Shown piece after piece: positions 8,996 to 19,268 of a DNA stretch of 64,000 nucleotides. The stretch spans positions 242,320 through 306,319 of the forward strand of contig NZ_CP025999.1 in the NCBI RefSeq assembly GCF_003086695.1, written 5' to 3'. The position numbers were made by a program, and so were the translations under genes. The notes beneath the pieces were generated by a model that saw only the letters and a list, made by a program, of their open reading frames with translations, was not told the origin of the DNA and ran no database searches. The stretch comes from Stenotrophomonas sp. SAU14A_NAIMI4_8. GTDB lineage: Bacteria > Pseudomonadota > Gammaproteobacteria > Xanthomonadales > Xanthomonadaceae. The stretch's first letter is position 1. Every line of letters begins with the position of its first letter.

Positions 8996-10123
8996 AGCGG
9001 CTGTATGGATGCCCAGACGCCCTATAACGACCTGCCGCCGCTGCCTCCTGTTGCCGAGCTCGAAACCCGGCCGTTGCTGAAGGCCTGCATCGAAGCACAC
9101 AAGGCGCTGGCTTCGCTGCGCCAGGCCACCGGACACCTGCCCAACCCGGCAGTGCTGATCAATACCATTCCGCTGCTTGAAGCGCAGGCCAGTTCGGAAA
9201 TCGAGAACATCGTCACCAGCACTGACGAACTGTTCCGCTTCGCCGACCAGCAGCACGGCGCCGACCCGGCCACCCGCGAAGCACTGCGCTACAGAAGTGC
9301 GTTGCAGGAAGGGTTCCAGTCACTGGCGGAACGACCGCTCTGCACCGACACCGCCGAACGTGTCTGCAGCCGCATCAAGGATGCGCAGATGCAGGTACGG
9401 CGCGTACCGGGCACGGCGCTGGTCAACCAGCAGACCGCCGAAGTGATCTATACGCCGCCTGCCGGCGAGGCCCTGCTGCGCGAAAAGCTGGCCAACTGGG
9501 AACGCTTCATCCACGACGAACGGGACATCGATCCGCTCATCCGCATGGCCGTGGCGCACTACCAGTTCGAGGCGATCCATCCGTTCACCGATGGCAACGG
9601 CCGAACCGGGCGCGTGCTGAACCTGCTGATGCTGGTGGAACAGAATCTGCTCGATCTGCCGGTGCTCTACCTGTCGCGCTACATCATCGAACGCAAGGCG
9701 GCCTATTACCGGCTGCTGCTGGCGGTTACCCGCGACGGGGATTGGGCGGCCTGGATCGCCTACATGCTGGATGCGGTGGCCGACACCGCTCGCTGGACCG
9801 GCGCGAAGATCGATGCCATCCGCCAGCTGCACGAGCAGGCCTGCGAGTGGGTGCGCATCCAGCGGCCCAAGATCTACAGCCGCGAGCTGATCGACGTACT
9901 GTTCAGCCAACCCTACTGCCGTATCCAGAACCTGGTGGATGCCGGCATTGCCCGCCGCGAGACGGCAGCGCGCTACCTGCGTGAGCTGGTGGACGTGGGC
10001 ATGCTGCAGGAACAACGCATGGGCAAGGAAAAGCTGTTCCTGCACCCTGCCTACCTGCGCCTGCTGTCCGACAATTCGCATACCCCGCAACGCTACGTAC
10101 TGCCGCCTGCGCGCGAGCAGTGA
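8993..10123 (+). CDS. Class II Fic-domain protein with inhibitory helix and C-terminal winged helix
   Basis: Fic proteins usually transfer AMP from ATP to a hydroxyl on a target protein. The 376-aa product has the complete active-site motif H196[11 protein letters not shown]207. Upstream it carries an (S/T)xxxE(G/N) inhibitory motif, S67-S-E-I-E71-N72, which makes it a self-inhibited class II enzyme. The last ~90 residues (from [37 protein letters not shown]) look like a winged helix. The gene interrupts the ole locus between oleA and oleB. ATG 9005 is an alternative start that would leave the palindromic operator in the 5' UTR. Target unknown. Confidence 0.9.
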   Translation: MSGCMDAQTPYNDLPPLPPVAELETRPLLKACIEAHKALASLRQATGHLPNPAVLINTIPLLEAQASSEIENIVTSTDELFRFADQQHGADPATREALRYRSALQEGFQSLAERPLCTDTAERVCSRIKDAQMQVRRVPGTALVNQQTAEVIYTPPAGEALLREKLANWERFIHDERDIDPLIRMAVAHYQFEAIHPFTDGNGRTGRVLNLLMLVEQNLLDLPVLYLSRYIIERKAAYYRLLLAVTRDGDWAAWIAYMLDAVADTARWTGAKIDAIRQLHEQACEWVRIQRPKIYSRELIDVLFSQPYCRIQNLVDAGIARRETAARYLRELVDVGMLQEQRMGKEKLFLHPAYLRLLSDNSHTPQRYVLPPAREQ

Positions 10124-10148
10124 TGTTCACCTACTGAAGAACTGGCCC

Positions 10149-11036
10149 ATGAATCTTCCCGGTTACCCCGCCCACCCGCAGCGTTTCGAGGTTCGCCCCG
10201 GTCTGTCGATGAACTATCTCGACGAGGGCCCGCGCGATGGCGAGGTGGTGGTGATGGTGCACGGCAACCCGTCGTGGAGCTATTACTGGCGCACGCTGGT
10301 GGCCGGCCTGTCGGACAGGTACCGCTGCATCGTGCCCGACCATATCGGCATGGGCCTGTCGGACAAGCCCGATGACAGCCGCTACGCGTACACCCTGCAG
10401 TCGCGCGTGGACGACCTGGATGCGCTGCTGAAGCACCTGGGCATCACCGGCCCGGTGACTCTGGCCGTGCACGACTGGGGCGGCATGATCGGCTTCGGCT
10501 GGGCGCTGTCGCACCACGATCAGGTGAAGCGCCTGGTGGTGCTCAACACCGCGGCCTTCCCGCTGCCGGCGGCGAAGAAGATGCCGTGGCAGATTGCGCT
10601 GGGCCGGCACTGGAAGATCGGTGAGTGGATCATCCGCACCTTCAATGCGTTCTCGTCCGGTGCCTCGTGGCTGGGCGTGGAGCGGAAGATGCCGGCCGAT
10701 GTGCGCCGCGCCTACGTGGCGCCGTACAACAGCTACGCCAACCGCATCAGCACCATCCGTTTCATGCAGGACATTCCGCTGTCGCCGGCCGACAAGGGCT
10801 GGTCGTTGCTGGAACGCGCCGGCCAGGCGCTGCCGTCCTTCGCCGACCGCCCGGCCTTCATCGGCTGGGGCCTGCGCGACATCGTGTTCGACCACCACTT
10901 CCTGAAGGGCTTCCAGGCCGCGCTGCCGGCCGCCCAGGTGCATGCCTTCGAAGATGCCAACCACTACGTGCTGGAAGACAAGCACGAAGTGCTGGTGCCG
11001 GAGATCCGCGCCTTCCTGGACGCCAACCCGATCTGA
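10149..11036 (+). CDS. oleB: OleB, beta-lactone decarboxylase (alpha/beta hydrolase)
   Basis: Last step of olefin synthesis: opens and decarboxylates the beta-lactone made by OleC to give the cis-alkene. The 295-aa haloalkane-dehalogenase-like fold shows HGNPSW (oxyanion region, about 38-43), nucleophile D109 in VHDWGG and the catalytic His in ANHYVLED (H272). ATG 10149 gives MNLPGYPAHP; earlier in-frame codons overlap the end of fic and are unlike the family. It begins 25 bases after fic. Followed by a triplicated repeat and the antisense ykgJ-type gene before oleC. Confidence 0.95.
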   Translation: MNLPGYPAHPQRFEVRPGLSMNYLDEGPRDGEVVVMVHGNPSWSYYWRTLVAGLSDRYRCIVPDHIGMGLSDKPDDSRYAYTLQSRVDDLDALLKHLGITGPVTLAVHDWGGMIGFGWALSHHDQVKRLVVLNTAAFPLPAAKKMPWQIALGRHWKIGEWIIRTFNAFSSGASWLGVERKMPADVRRAYVAPYNSYANRISTIRFMQDIPLSPADKGWSLLERAGQALPSFADRPAFIGWGLRDIVFDHHFLKGFQAALPAAQVHAFEDANHYVLEDKHEVLVPEIRAFLDANPI

Positions 11037-11040
11037 TCGG

Positions 11041-11400
11041 TGTGCGGGGTCGGATCCCTCTCGCAGAGAGGGCTCTGACCCCCTCTGCGCGACACGGGGT
11101 CAGAGCCGTTTCTTCGAAACGGATCCGACCCGTGGCCTCAGGCCGCGATCGGGCTGCCTCGGTGTGTGGGGTCGGATCCCTCTCGCAGAGAGGGCTCTGA
11201 CCCCCTTGCGCGACACGGGGTCAGAGCCGTTTCTTCGAAACGGATCCGACCCCTGGCCTCAGGCCGCGATCGGGCTATTTCGGTGTGCGGGGTCGGATCC
11301 CTCTCGCAGAGAGGGCTCTGACCCCCTCTGCGCGACACGGGGTCAGAGCCGTTTCTTCGAAACGGATCCGACCCCTGGCCTCAGGCCGCGATCGGGCTGC
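11041..11400. repeat. Tandem triplication, ~121-bp unit, carrying ykgJ 3' end and two hairpins per unit
   Basis: Three direct copies start at 11041, 11163 and 11284 (periods 122 and 121; copy 2 has a one-base deletion). Each contains two GGGGTC-family hairpins (inner stems CCTCTCGCAGAGAGG and CCGTTTCTTCGAAACGG) and ends in TCAGGCCGCGATCGGGCT, which is the stop codon plus last coding bases of the antisense ykgJ-type gene. Only copy 3 is attached to the real gene. Confidence 0.9.
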
Positions 11401-11752
11401 CGTCGCTGCCTTCCCAGTCCGCCGGGGTCAGCAGGGCCAGGCCATAGGCAAGGCGCGCCTTGTCGCACTGCGGGCTGGCCTTGCCGTATTCCCACGAGGC
11501 ATCGACCTCGCGGCACACGCTGGGCCGGTTGGGGTGGATGGTGCAGCGTGAATACACGCCGATCTGCGCATCCAGGGCCACGCAGCGCACCGGCTTGGAA
11601 TGGGTGCCGCGCATGCACAGGCGGTGCGGGTCCAGCGTTTCGGTCAGCTGGTGCGGTACCCCGCCGGGGGTGACCTCGTCCGATTCCATCCAGTGAAAGG
11701 CCACGCGGTACTGGGTGCAGCAGGCGCCGCAGGTCATGCAGGGATGTTGCAT
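11381..11752 (-). CDS. YkgJ-type CxxxCxxCC zinc/iron-chelating domain protein
   Basis: Small metal-binding protein of 123 aa with the family hallmark of clustered cysteines at the N-terminus (HPCMTCGACC), then C-M-R-G-T-H, a mid-protein RC, SRCTIHPNRPSVCREV, and a final QCDKAR. The set is typical of the UPF0153/YkgJ family, thought to bind zinc or an Fe-S cluster. The start MQHPCMTC (ATG 11752) is the usual family start. It lies antisense between oleB and oleC, so it is not part of the ole transcript. Its last codons are repeated in the tandem triplication. Confidence 0.87.
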   Translation of the reverse strand: MQHPCMTCGACCTQYRVAFHWMESDEVTPGGVPHQLTETLDPHRLCMRGTHSKPVRCVALDAQIGVYSRCTIHPNRPSVCREVDASWEYGKASPQCDKARLAYGLALLTPADWEGSDGSPIAA

Positions 11753-11855
11753 GGTCAAGCCGCCTCGGGCGGCAGTGGAATGGGTGACGAGGCTGCGGAT
11801 TTTCCACGAAGTCGGCCGCCGCGCAAGAAATTCCGTAAGCGGCGACAATGAACGG

Positions 11856-13514
11856 ATGAACCGACCCTGCAATATTGCCGCGCGGCTGCCGGAACTGGCC
11901 CGTGAACGCCCCGACCAGATCGCCATCCGCTGCCCCGGCCGCCGAGGCGCTGGCAACGGCATGGCCGCCTATGACGTGACCCTGGACTACCGCCAGCTGG
12001 ACGCCCGCAGCGATGCCATGGCGGCCGGCCTGGCCGGCTACGGCATCGGCCGCGGCGTGCGCACGGTGGTGATGGTGCGGCCTTCGCCGGAGTTCTTCCT
12101 GCTGATGTTCGCCCTGTTCAAGCTGGGCGCGGTGCCGGTGCTGGTCGATCCGGGCATCGACAAGCGCGCGCTGAAGCAGTGCCTGGACGAAGCGCAGCCG
12201 GAGGCCTTCATCGGCATTCCCCTGGCCCACGTGGCCCGTCTGGCGCTGCGCTGGGCACCGTCGGCCACCCGTCTGGTGACCGTGGGCCAGCGCCTGGGCT
12301 GGGGCGGCACCACCCTGGCCGCGCTGGAGCGCGCCGGCGCCGCCAGCGGCCCGATGCTGGCCGCCACCGACGGCGAGGACATGGCCGCGATCCTGTTCAC
12401 CAGCGGCTCCACCGGCGTGCCCAAGGGCGTGGTCTACCGCCATCGCCACTTCGTCGGCCAGATCGAACTGCTGGGCAACGCCTTCGGCATGGAAGCGGGC
12501 GGGGTGGACCTGCCGACCTTCCCGCCGTTCGCGCTGTTCGACCCGGCGCTGGGGCTGACCTCGGTCATTCCGGACATGGACCCGACCCGGCCGGCGCAGG
12601 CCGACCCGGCGCGGCTGCACGATGCCATCCAGCGTTTCGGCGTGACCCAGCTGTTTGGTTCGCCGGCATTGATGCGCGTGTTGGCCCGCCATGGTCGGCC
12701 GCTGCCGTCGGTCACCCGGGTCACCTCGGCCGGCGCCCCGGTGCCGCCGGACGTGGTGGCTACCATCCGCCGCCTGCTGCCGGGCGATGCGCAGTTCTGG
12801 ACGCCCTATGGCGCCACCGAGTGCCTGCCGGTGGCCGTGGTGGAAGGCCGTGAACTGGAACGTACGCGTGCCGCCACCGAGGCCGGCGCCGGCACCTGCG
12901 TGGGCAGCGTGGTGGCGCCCAACGAAGTGCGCATCATCGCCATCGATGACGCCCCGCTGCCCGACTGGTCGCAGGTGCGCGTGCTGGGCGTGGGCGAAGT
13001 GGGCGAGATCACCGTGGCCGGGCCGACCGCCACCGACAGCTACTTCAACCGCCCGCAGGCCACCGCCGCGGCGAAGATTGCCGAAACCCTGGCCGATGGC
13101 AGCAGCCGCATCGTGCACCGCATGGGCGATGTCGGTTACTTCGATGCGCAGGGCCGCCTTTGGTTCTGTGGGCGCAAGACCCACCGCGTGGAAACCGCGC
13201 GCGGGCCGCTGTACACCGAACAGGTGGAACCGGTGTTCAACACGCTGCCCGGCGTGGCCCGCACCGCACTGGTGGGCGTGGGCGCGGCCGGTGCGCAGGT
13301 GCCGGTGTTGTGCGTGGAGCTGCAACGCGGCACCCGCGATGGCGCGGCCCTGCAGGAGGCGCTGCGCGCCCATGCGGCCACGCACCTGCCCGCTGCCGGT
13401 GTGCAGCACTTCCTGGTCCATCCGGGCTTCCCGGTGGACATTCGACACAACGCCAAGATCGGCCGCGAAAAGCTGGCCGTCTGGGCCAGCGCTGCCTTGG
13501 AGAAGCGTGCATGA
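11856..13514 (+). CDS. oleC: OleC, beta-lactone synthetase (ANL superfamily)
   Basis: ATP-dependent conversion of the 2-alkyl-3-hydroxyacid from OleD to a beta-lactone. The 552-aa product has the AMP-binding P-loop [11 protein letters not shown] starting at residue 181, the YGATE motif ([10 protein letters not shown]), and the late [17 protein letters not shown] hinge region. The start [15 protein letters not shown] (ATG 11856) is preferred because earlier in-frame codons run through the antisense ykgJ-type gene. The stop overlaps the oleD start (ATGA), implying translational coupling. Confidence 0.95.
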   Translation: MNRPCNIAARLPELARERPDQIAIRCPGRRGAGNGMAAYDVTLDYRQLDARSDAMAAGLAGYGIGRGVRTVVMVRPSPEFFLLMFALFKLGAVPVLVDPGIDKRALKQCLDEAQPEAFIGIPLAHVARLALRWAPSATRLVTVGQRLGWGGTTLAALERAGAASGPMLAATDGEDMAAILFTSGSTGVPKGVVYRHRHFVGQIELLGNAFGMEAGGVDLPTFPPFALFDPALGLTSVIPDMDPTRPAQADPARLHDAIQRFGVTQLFGSPALMRVLARHGRPLPSVTRVTSAGAPVPPDVVATIRRLLPGDAQFWTPYGATECLPVAVVEGRELERTRAATEAGAGTCVGSVVAPNEVRIIAIDDAPLPDWSQVRVLGVGEVGEITVAGPTATDSYFNRPQATAAAKIAETLADGSSRIVHRMGDVGYFDAQGRLWFCGRKTHRVETARGPLYTEQVEPVFNTLPGVARTALVGVGAAGAQVPVLCVELQRGTRDGAALQEALRAHAATHLPAAGVQHFLVHPGFPVDIRHNAKIGREKLAVWASAALEKRA

Positions 13515-14497
13515 AGATCCTGGTTACCGGTGGTGGTGGCTTCCTTGGCCAGGCCCTGTGCCGCGGCCTGCTTGAGCGCGGCCACCAGGTGCTGGCGCTC
13601 AACCGTGGCCATTACCCGGCGCTGCAGGCGATGGGCGTGGGCCAGATCCGTGGCGACCTGGCCGATCCGCAGGCCGTGCTGCATGCGGTGGCCGGGGTGG
13701 ACGCGGTCTTCCACAACGGCGCCAAGGCCGGCGCCTGGGGCAGCTATGACAGCTACCACCAGGCCAACGTGGTGGGCACCGACAACGTGATTGCCGCCTG
13801 CCGCGCGCACGGCGTCGGCCGCCTGGTCTATACCTCCACGCCCAGCGTGACCCATCGCGCCACCTACCCGGTGGAAGGGCTGGGCGCCGACGAAGTCCCG
13901 TACGGCGAGAATTTCCAGGCCCCGTACGCGGCGACCAAGGCGATTGCCGAGCAGCGCGTGCTGGCCGCCAACGATGCCAGCCTGGCCACCGTGGCGCTGC
14001 GCCCACGCTTGATCTGGGGCCCGGGTGATCTGCAGCTGGTACCGCGGCTGGCCCAGCGTGCCCGCCAGGGCCGCCTGCGCCTGGTGGGCGATGGCAGCAA
14101 CAAAGTCGACACCACCTACATCGACAACGCCGCGCTGGCGCACTTCCTGGCGTTCGACGCGCTGACCCCGGGTGCGGCCTGTGCCGGCAAGGCGTACTTC
14201 ATTTCCAACGGCGAACCGCTGCCGATGCGCGAGCTGTTGAACAAGCTGCTGGCGGCGGTGAATGCCCCGGCCGTGGAGAAAACCCTCAGCTTCAAGACCG
14301 CCTACCGCATCGGCGCCGTCTGCGAGCGCCTGTGGCCGCTGCTGCGCCTGCCCGGCGAACCGCCGTTGACCCGGTTCCTGGCCGAACAGCTGTGCACGCC
14401 GCACTGGTACAGCATGGAACCGGCGCGCCGCGATTTCGGTTACGTGCCGCAAGTCAGCATCGAAGAAGGGCTGCGCCGCCTGCACGCGGCCTCGTGA
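13511..14497 (+). CDS. oleD: OleD, NADPH-dependent 2-alkyl-3-ketoacid reductase
   Basis: Extended short-chain dehydrogenase of 328 aa that reduces the OleA product to the 2-alkyl-3-hydroxyacid. It has the nucleotide motif TGGGGFLG at 6-13 and the catalytic YAATK (Y139, K143). It overlaps oleC by 4 bp. With oleA, oleB and oleC it completes the hydrocarbon pathway; the products are long-chain internal alkenes located in the membrane. Confidence 0.95.
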   Translation: MKILVTGGGGFLGQALCRGLLERGHQVLALNRGHYPALQAMGVGQIRGDLADPQAVLHAVAGVDAVFHNGAKAGAWGSYDSYHQANVVGTDNVIAACRAHGVGRLVYTSTPSVTHRATYPVEGLGADEVPYGENFQAPYAATKAIAEQRVLAANDASLATVALRPRLIWGPGDLQLVPRLAQRARQGRLRLVGDGSNKVDTTYIDNAALAHFLAFDALTPGAACAGKAYFISNGEPLPMRELLNKLLAAVNAPAVEKTLSFKTAYRIGAVCERLWPLLRLPGEPPLTRFLAEQLCTPHWYSMEPARRDFGYVPQVSIEEGLRRLHAAS

Positions 14498-14618
14498 CGA
14501 CGGCATCACGCCGCTGAAGGCTTCATCGCGCGCAGAAGTGGCCGTCACCGGTTGCACACCGCCGGATCGGGAGGATGGACCCACGCCATCCACGGCCCGA
14601 CCCATCGCGAGGAGCGCC

Positions 14619-14774
14619 ATGCTGCACTACGCCGTTATTTTCTTCGTCATCGCCATCATCGCCGCCGTGCTCGGCTTCTCCGGCATTGCCGGCGCCGCCA
14701 GCAACATCGCCTGGATCCTGTTCGTCGTGTTCCTGATCCTTGCGGTGATCTCGATGTTCCGCAAGCGCGGGTAG
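14619..14774 (+). CDS. DUF1328 small membrane protein (YtjA family)
   Basis: 51-aa inner-membrane protein with two predicted helices ([21 protein letters not shown] and [18 protein letters not shown]) and a basic C-terminus RKRG. This is the standard DUF1328 architecture; the role is unknown. GAGGAG lies 4 bases before the ATG. Its TAG stop is the TAG of the GTAG end of a SMAG palindrome (GTAG at 14771-14774). Confidence 0.9.
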   Translation: MLHYAVIFFVIAIIAAVLGFSGIAGAASNIAWILFVVFLILAVISMFRKRG

Positions 14775-14857
14775 TGTCGAGCCTGCTCGACTGACGCACC
14801 TGTAGAGTCGAGCCATGCTCGACTGTTGCAACAGCAGTCGAGCAAGCTCGACTCTAC
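14771..14857. repeat. Three SMAG palindromes
   Basis: Modules at 14771-14793 (GTAGTGTCGAGCC...), 14802-14824 (GTAGAGTCGAGCC...) and an inverted one ending CTAC at 14857. The first supplies the DUF1328 stop codon. They fill the gap between the convergent DUF1328 and D-Ala-D-Ala ligase genes. Confidence 0.85.
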
Positions 14858-14902
14858 AGAAGCGGGGCCCCGCGCGTCGCACGCGATGCGGGGCCCCCCG
14901 CA

Positions 14903-15952
14903 CTACACCAGCGCCTTGTCGGCCGCGTGCCGCTCCAGCGCCAGTTCGATCAACCGCGTGATCAGCGCGGTGTAGCCCAGCCCACTTGCACCCCACAGCT
15001 TGGGATACATGCTGATGCGGGTGAAGCCGGGCAGGGTGTTGATCTCGTTGATGGTGATCTTCCCATCCGCGCCCAGGAACACATCCACCCGCGCCATGCC
15101 CGCGCACTCCAGCGCCTGGTACGCCTGCAGCGCGATCTGCTGGATACGCGCCTGGCTGTCAGCATCGATCGCCGCCGGCACCACCACATCGGCACCCGCC
15201 GCGTTCAGATACTTGGTGTCATAGGCGTAGAACTCGTCATGCACCACCACCTCGCCACAGACACTGGCCTGCGGTTGTGCGTTGCCCAGCACCGCACATT
15301 CGATCTCGCGACCGGCCACGGCCGATTCCACCAGCACCTTGTGGTCGTGGCGCAGCGCCAGTTCCAGCGCAGCCGCAAAGCCAGCCGCATCCTTTACCTT
15401 GCTCACGCCCACCGAAGAACCCTGGTTGGCCGGTTTCACGAACAGGGGCAGCCCCAACTGCGCGATCAACGCGGCCACATCCACCTGGGCTGCCTGGTGG
15501 CGGCGGATGCAGACCCACGGCGCCACCGGCAGGCCGGCATCACGCAGCAGGCGCTTGGCCACGTCCTTGTCCATCGCCGCCGCCGAACCCAGCACCGACG
15601 AGCCCACGAACGGCAGGCCGGCCATGCGCAGCAGGCCCTGCAGCGCACCGTCTTCGCCCAGCGGGCCGTGCACGATCGGCAGCACCACGTCGATCTGCCC
15701 CAGTGCTGCACCCGGCAGTAGCGCCGAGGCGGCGCCGGACGGGCGCAGCGCGATCCGGGCCGGATCATCGGCGTTGAGCAGGAACGCGTCGGGCTGCAGC
15801 AGGTGCCATTGCCCCTGCTTGTCGATGCCGACCAGCACCGGTTCGTAGCGCTCGCGATCCAGCGCATCGAGGATGTTCTTCGCCGACTGCAGCGAAACTT
15901 CGTGTTCGGAAGACGTGCCGCCGAAAATGATGCCAACCCGGGTACGTGCCAT
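14903..15952 (-). CDS. ddlA: D-alanine--D-alanine ligase
   Basis: Cytoplasmic ATP-grasp enzyme joining two D-alanines for peptidoglycan. The 349-aa product has [18 protein letters not shown] at the N-terminus, [22 protein letters not shown] (ATP-grasp loop), and the metal/product site [19 protein letters not shown]. The length and sequence resemble DdlA-type rather than the shorter DdlB-type enzymes, which also sit in the cell-division cluster; this one stands alone. The start [12 protein letters not shown] (ATG 15952) fits the family; an ATG 13 codons upstream is unlikely. Confidence 0.95.
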   Translation of the reverse strand: MARTRVGIIFGGTSSEHEVSLQSAKNILDALDRERYEPVLVGIDKQGQWHLLQPDAFLLNADDPARIALRPSGAASALLPGAALGQIDVVLPIVHGPLGEDGALQGLLRMAGLPFVGSSVLGSAAAMDKDVAKRLLRDAGLPVAPWVCIRRHQAAQVDVAALIAQLGLPLFVKPANQGSSVGVSKVKDAAGFAAALELALRHDHKVLVESAVAGREIECAVLGNAQPQASVCGEVVVHDEFYAYDTKYLNAAGADVVVPAAIDADSQARIQQIALQAYQALECAGMARVDVFLGADGKITINEINTLPGFTRISMYPKLWGASGLGYTALITRLIELALERHAADKALV

Positions 15953-16035
15953 GGGCAATGCGATGTCCTGTGCAACAAGGACCCACAGCATGAACCTTCC
16001 CGCGCCGACCAGGTGAGGCCCACATGAATCCCCAG

Positions 16036-16074
16036 GGGGTCAGAGCCCGTTGCGCAGCAACGGGATCCGACCCC
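16036..16074. repeat. GGGGTC/GACCCC hairpin element
   Basis: Element starting GGGGTCAGAGCC and ending GGATCCGACCCC, inner stem CGTTGCGCAGCAACG. It lies between the divergent ddlA and ubiJ genes. Confidence 0.8.
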
Positions 16075-16139
16075 GTCCGTTCCGACAGATCGCAGGGCCC
16101 CCGGCCCAAGCCCACCACCCACGCAGGTAGAATGGCCAC

Positions 16140-16775
16140 ATGGCTCTTTCCCTGCTCAAGTCCCTCAAGCCGGTCGCTGGCCGCGCCCTGCAGATCGCCC
16201 TGAACCGCGCCCTGGCGCTGGATCCGGACACCCGCCACGCCCTGGCCAGCCTGCACGGCCGGCACATCGACCTGACCCTGGAAGCGCCCGCGCTGGCCAT
16301 GCGCATCAGCGTGGACGGCGACCAGCTGCGGGTCGGCCCGGTGGACGCCCAGGAAGCCGACCTGGCCGTGCGCAGCAGCCTGGTCGGGGTGCTGGCGCAG
16401 TTGCCGCTGCTGGCCAACGCGCGGCGTGGCGACGACGCCGGCAAGGGCCGCGTACGCGTGGCCGGGGATGCCGAACTGGCGCGCCGCCTGCAGCAGCTGG
16501 CCAAGGGCTTCGATCCGGACTGGCAGCAACCGTTCGTGAGCGTGTTCGGCGAAGTGCTGGGCGTGCAGGTGGCCAACACCCTGCGCAGCGCCTTGCAGCA
16601 CGCGCGGCAGGGCGCCATCGACCTGGCCCACAGCGCCGCCGAATTCGTCACCGAAGAATCGCGCGACGTGGTGCCGCGTGGCGAACTGGATGCCTTCCAC
16701 GATGACGTGGACGTGCTGCGCGACGATGTTGAACGATTGCAGGTGCGCGTGCAGCGCCTGCGGGGTGCCGCATGA
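16140..16775 (+). CDS. ubiJ: UbiJ, ubiquinone biosynthesis accessory factor (SCP2 lipid-binding)
   Basis: 211-aa protein with an N-terminal SCP2-like lipid-binding domain and a C-terminal helical/coiled segment ([26 protein letters not shown]). This is the UbiJ layout; UbiJ holds hydrophobic ubiquinone intermediates in the soluble Ubi complex. The assignment is supported by context: its stop overlaps the ubiB start by 4 bp (ATGA), as is common for ubiJ-ubiB. Confidence 0.9.
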   Translation: MALSLLKSLKPVAGRALQIALNRALALDPDTRHALASLHGRHIDLTLEAPALAMRISVDGDQLRVGPVDAQEADLAVRSSLVGVLAQLPLLANARRGDDAGKGRVRVAGDAELARRLQQLAKGFDPDWQQPFVSVFGEVLGVQVANTLRSALQHARQGAIDLAHSAAEFVTEESRDVVPRGELDAFHDDVDVLRDDVERLQVRVQRLRGAA

Positions 16776-18427
16776 AGGCCCTGCTGCGGGCCAACCGCAT
16801 CGGCCGGGTCATTCTGCGTTACCGCCTGGACGACCTGCTGCAGGGCACCGCGGCCGAGCGCTGGCTGCGCCTGGCCAAACCCTTCGTGCCGCGCGCACCG
16901 GCGGCCATTGCCGCGCAGTCGCGTGGCGCACGCCTGCGGCTGGCGCTGCAGGACCTGGGCCCGATCTTCGTCAAGTTCGGCCAGATCCTGTCGACCCGCC
17001 GCGACCTGGTGCCGCCGGACGTGGCCAATGAACTGACCCTGCTGCAGGACCGGGTCAAGCCGTTCGACGGCGATACCGCACGCCGCATCGTGGAAGAAGC
17101 GCTGGGCCTGCCGGTCAGCGAGGCCTTTGCCAGCTTCGATACCGAACCGCTGGCCTCGGCCTCGATCGCGCAGGTTCACGCCGCCACCCTGGCCGATGGC
17201 CGCCAGGTGGTGGTGAAGGTGCTGCGCCCGGGTATCGAGAAGCAGATCGACGCCGACATCGCGCTGTTGAACTCGCTGGCCAGCCTGGTCGAGCGCACCC
17301 ACCCGCGTGCCGACAAGATCCGCCCGCGCGAAGTGGTGGCCGAGGTGGAAAACACCCTGGCCGCCGAGCTGGACCTGCAGCGCGAAGGCGCCAATGCCAG
17401 CGTGCTGCGCCGCTTCTGGGAAAACAGCGACGATCTGTACGTGCCCGAAGTGATCTGGAGCCACACCGCCGAACGCGCGCTGACCCTGGAACGGGTGTGG
17501 GGCATTCCGTCCGACGACATCGTCGCCCTGGACCAGGCCGGCATCGACCGCAAGGCGCTGGCGGCCAAGGGCGTGCGGGTGTTCTACACCCAGGTGTTCC
17601 GCGACAACTTCTTCCACGCCGATGCGCACGCCGGCAACATCTGGGTCGACACCGATCCGGCGCGCCGCGACAACCCGCGCTTCATCGCGCTGGACTTCGG
17701 CATCATGGGCCAGCTCTCGCAGGAAGATCAGTACTACCTGGCCGAGAACTTCATGGCCATCTTCAACCGCGATTACCGCCGCATTGCCGAACTGCACGTG
17801 CAGGCGCGCTGGATGCCGGACAACGTGCGCATCGACGATCTTGAAGCGGCGGTGCGTTCGGTGTGCGAACCGTACTTCACCCGGCCGCTGTCGCAGATTT
17901 CGCTGGCCGAAGTGCTGCTGAAGCTGTTCCGGGTAGCCCAGCGTTACCAGCTGACCCTGCAGCCGCAGCTGATCCTGCTGCAGAAGACCCTGCTGAACAT
18001 CGAAGGCGTGGGCCGCCAGCTGGACCCGCAGATCGACATCTGGGCCGTGGCCAAGCCGGTGCTGGCGAAGATCCTGCGCGAGCGCTACAGCCCGCGCCGG
18101 GTGGTGCGTGAGATCGGCAAGCGCCTGCCGGAAATCATGACCCACGCGCCGGACATGCCGCGCCTGGTGCATGCCTGGCTGAGCCAGCAGGTGGAAGGCC
18201 GCCACGAACTGGCCATGCGTTCACGCGATCTGGTGGCGCTGGACGCCAGCCTGCAGAAGCTGCAGAAGCGCGCGGTTGGGGCGATTACCGGCGTGGGCCT
18301 GCTGGCCATTTCCGCACTGCTGTACGTGCTGCAGCCGCCCGGCTGGTACTGGGGTGACCTGCCCATGTTGGGGCTGGGCGCGGCGGTGCTGGGCGCGGTT
18401 GCGCTGGCCCGCGCCTGGTGGCGCTGA
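16772..18427 (+). CDS. ubiB: UbiB, ubiquinone biosynthesis atypical kinase/ATPase
   Basis: ABC1/ADCK-family protein of 551 aa needed for ubiquinone synthesis. The diagnostic KxGQ motif is K68-F-G-Q71 in [17 protein letters not shown], the alanine-rich loop is [11 protein letters not shown], and the metal-binding motif is ALDFGIMG. Two C-terminal membrane helices (about 505-548) anchor it to the inner membrane. Translationally coupled to ubiJ. Confidence 0.97.
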   Translation: MKALLRANRIGRVILRYRLDDLLQGTAAERWLRLAKPFVPRAPAAIAAQSRGARLRLALQDLGPIFVKFGQILSTRRDLVPPDVANELTLLQDRVKPFDGDTARRIVEEALGLPVSEAFASFDTEPLASASIAQVHAATLADGRQVVVKVLRPGIEKQIDADIALLNSLASLVERTHPRADKIRPREVVAEVENTLAAELDLQREGANASVLRRFWENSDDLYVPEVIWSHTAERALTLERVWGIPSDDIVALDQAGIDRKALAAKGVRVFYTQVFRDNFFHADAHAGNIWVDTDPARRDNPRFIALDFGIMGQLSQEDQYYLAENFMAIFNRDYRRIAELHVQARWMPDNVRIDDLEAAVRSVCEPYFTRPLSQISLAEVLLKLFRVAQRYQLTLQPQLILLQKTLLNIEGVGRQLDPQIDIWAVAKPVLAKILRERYSPRRVVREIGKRLPEIMTHAPDMPRLVHAWLSQQVEGRHELAMRSRDLVALDASLQKLQKRAVGAITGVGLLAISALLYVLQPPGWYWGDLPMLGLGAAVLGAVALARAWWR

Positions 18428-18477
18428 GCCCGCATGGCTGATCGGCTGGCAGCGCGCACGCTGCCAGCCTCCTGCGG

Positions 18478-19263
18478 CTACCAGTGGTAGCCCAGACCCA
18501 GGTGCGACTGCACACTCTGGAAGCGATCCAGACGCGTTGAATGCCAGGTCTTGCCCAGCCCGGCTTCCAGCATCAGATGCTGGCCCAGCGGCTGGTTGCG
18601 GCGCACGAACACGCGCTTGCTGTCGTGTTCGCGCAGCAGCAGCGGGTCCGCATCGGCGGTATACCCGGAGGTACCCTGTCCCAGCCACAGCTGGGTGGAA
18701 CCGCGCCCACTGCTGTCTTTCAGCCGCAGCGACACGGTGGTGCCGTGGCCATCGGGGCCGTTCGACTGGCGGTGGCGCTCATGCCGCAGCGAAGCCGTCA
18801 CCCGCGGGAAGTAGTGCGACGCCCCGACCGACCAGCCGCTGACGTAGGCGCCGGCGTGGTATTCGGCGTATTTGCCGCCCACGCTCAGCACGGTCTGCGG
18901 CGCCACCTTCCACTGCAGGTCCTGCTGGATCTGCCGGTTCACGAACACCGGATCGTCGTTGGACGCCGTGGCCGCGGTGCGGGTGGAAAACCGAGGCGAC
19001 CAGGTGTGGTGCAGCGAGCCCTGCACCCGGTTGCCGCCGAAACGGGCACTGCCGTAGTCACGCTCGCCATGGGCCAGGCCCAGGTGCCAGCGGCTGTCGC
19101 CATTGCGACCGGCCACGTCCAGGGTCTGCACATCGCGGTGGCCGAAACCATCGGTGTAGTCGGCGTGGTCCAGTTGCAGCGCAACCCGGTCGATGCCGGC
19201 ATGGGCGCTGGACACGGCCAGCAGCAGGGCGCACGGCAGTGCGCCACGGAAGATCAATCGCAT
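18478..19263 (-). CDS. yaiO: YaiO-type outer-membrane beta-barrel protein
   Basis: 261-aa exported protein: signal peptide MRLIFRGALPCALLLAVSSAHA, then alternating amphipathic strands (e.g. SRWHLGLAHGERDYGSARF, TTVSLRLKDSSG) and the aromatic C-terminal end LGLGYHW expected for BAM-assembled barrels. The resemblance to the YaiO family is strengthened by context: with the next three genes it reproduces the E. coli yaiO/yaiX/yaiP/yaiS set. It begins 5 bases after the acyltransferase gene stops. Possibly the outer-membrane exit for a polysaccharide (inference). Confidence 0.82.
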   Translation of the reverse strand: MRLIFRGALPCALLLAVSSAHAGIDRVALQLDHADYTDGFGHRDVQTLDVAGRNGDSRWHLGLAHGERDYGSARFGGNRVQGSLHHTWSPRFSTRTAATASNDDPVFVNRQIQQDLQWKVAPQTVLSVGGKYAEYHAGAYVSGWSVGASHYFPRVTASLRHERHRQSNGPDGHGTTVSLRLKDSSGRGSTQLWLGQGTSGYTADADPLLLREHDSKRVFVRRNQPLGQHLMLEAGLGKTWHSTRLDRFQSVQSHLGLGYHW

Positions 19264-19268
19264 GGTGG

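Noticed and set aside
8993..10123. Fic plus operator as a complete toxin-antitoxin pair
   Set aside because: No separate antitoxin gene next to it; the inhibitory motif is inside the same protein, so it is a self-inhibited class II enzyme.
11343..13448. 701-aa open frame antisense to oleC
   Set aside because: Shadow frame; runs through three repeats and lacks any domain.
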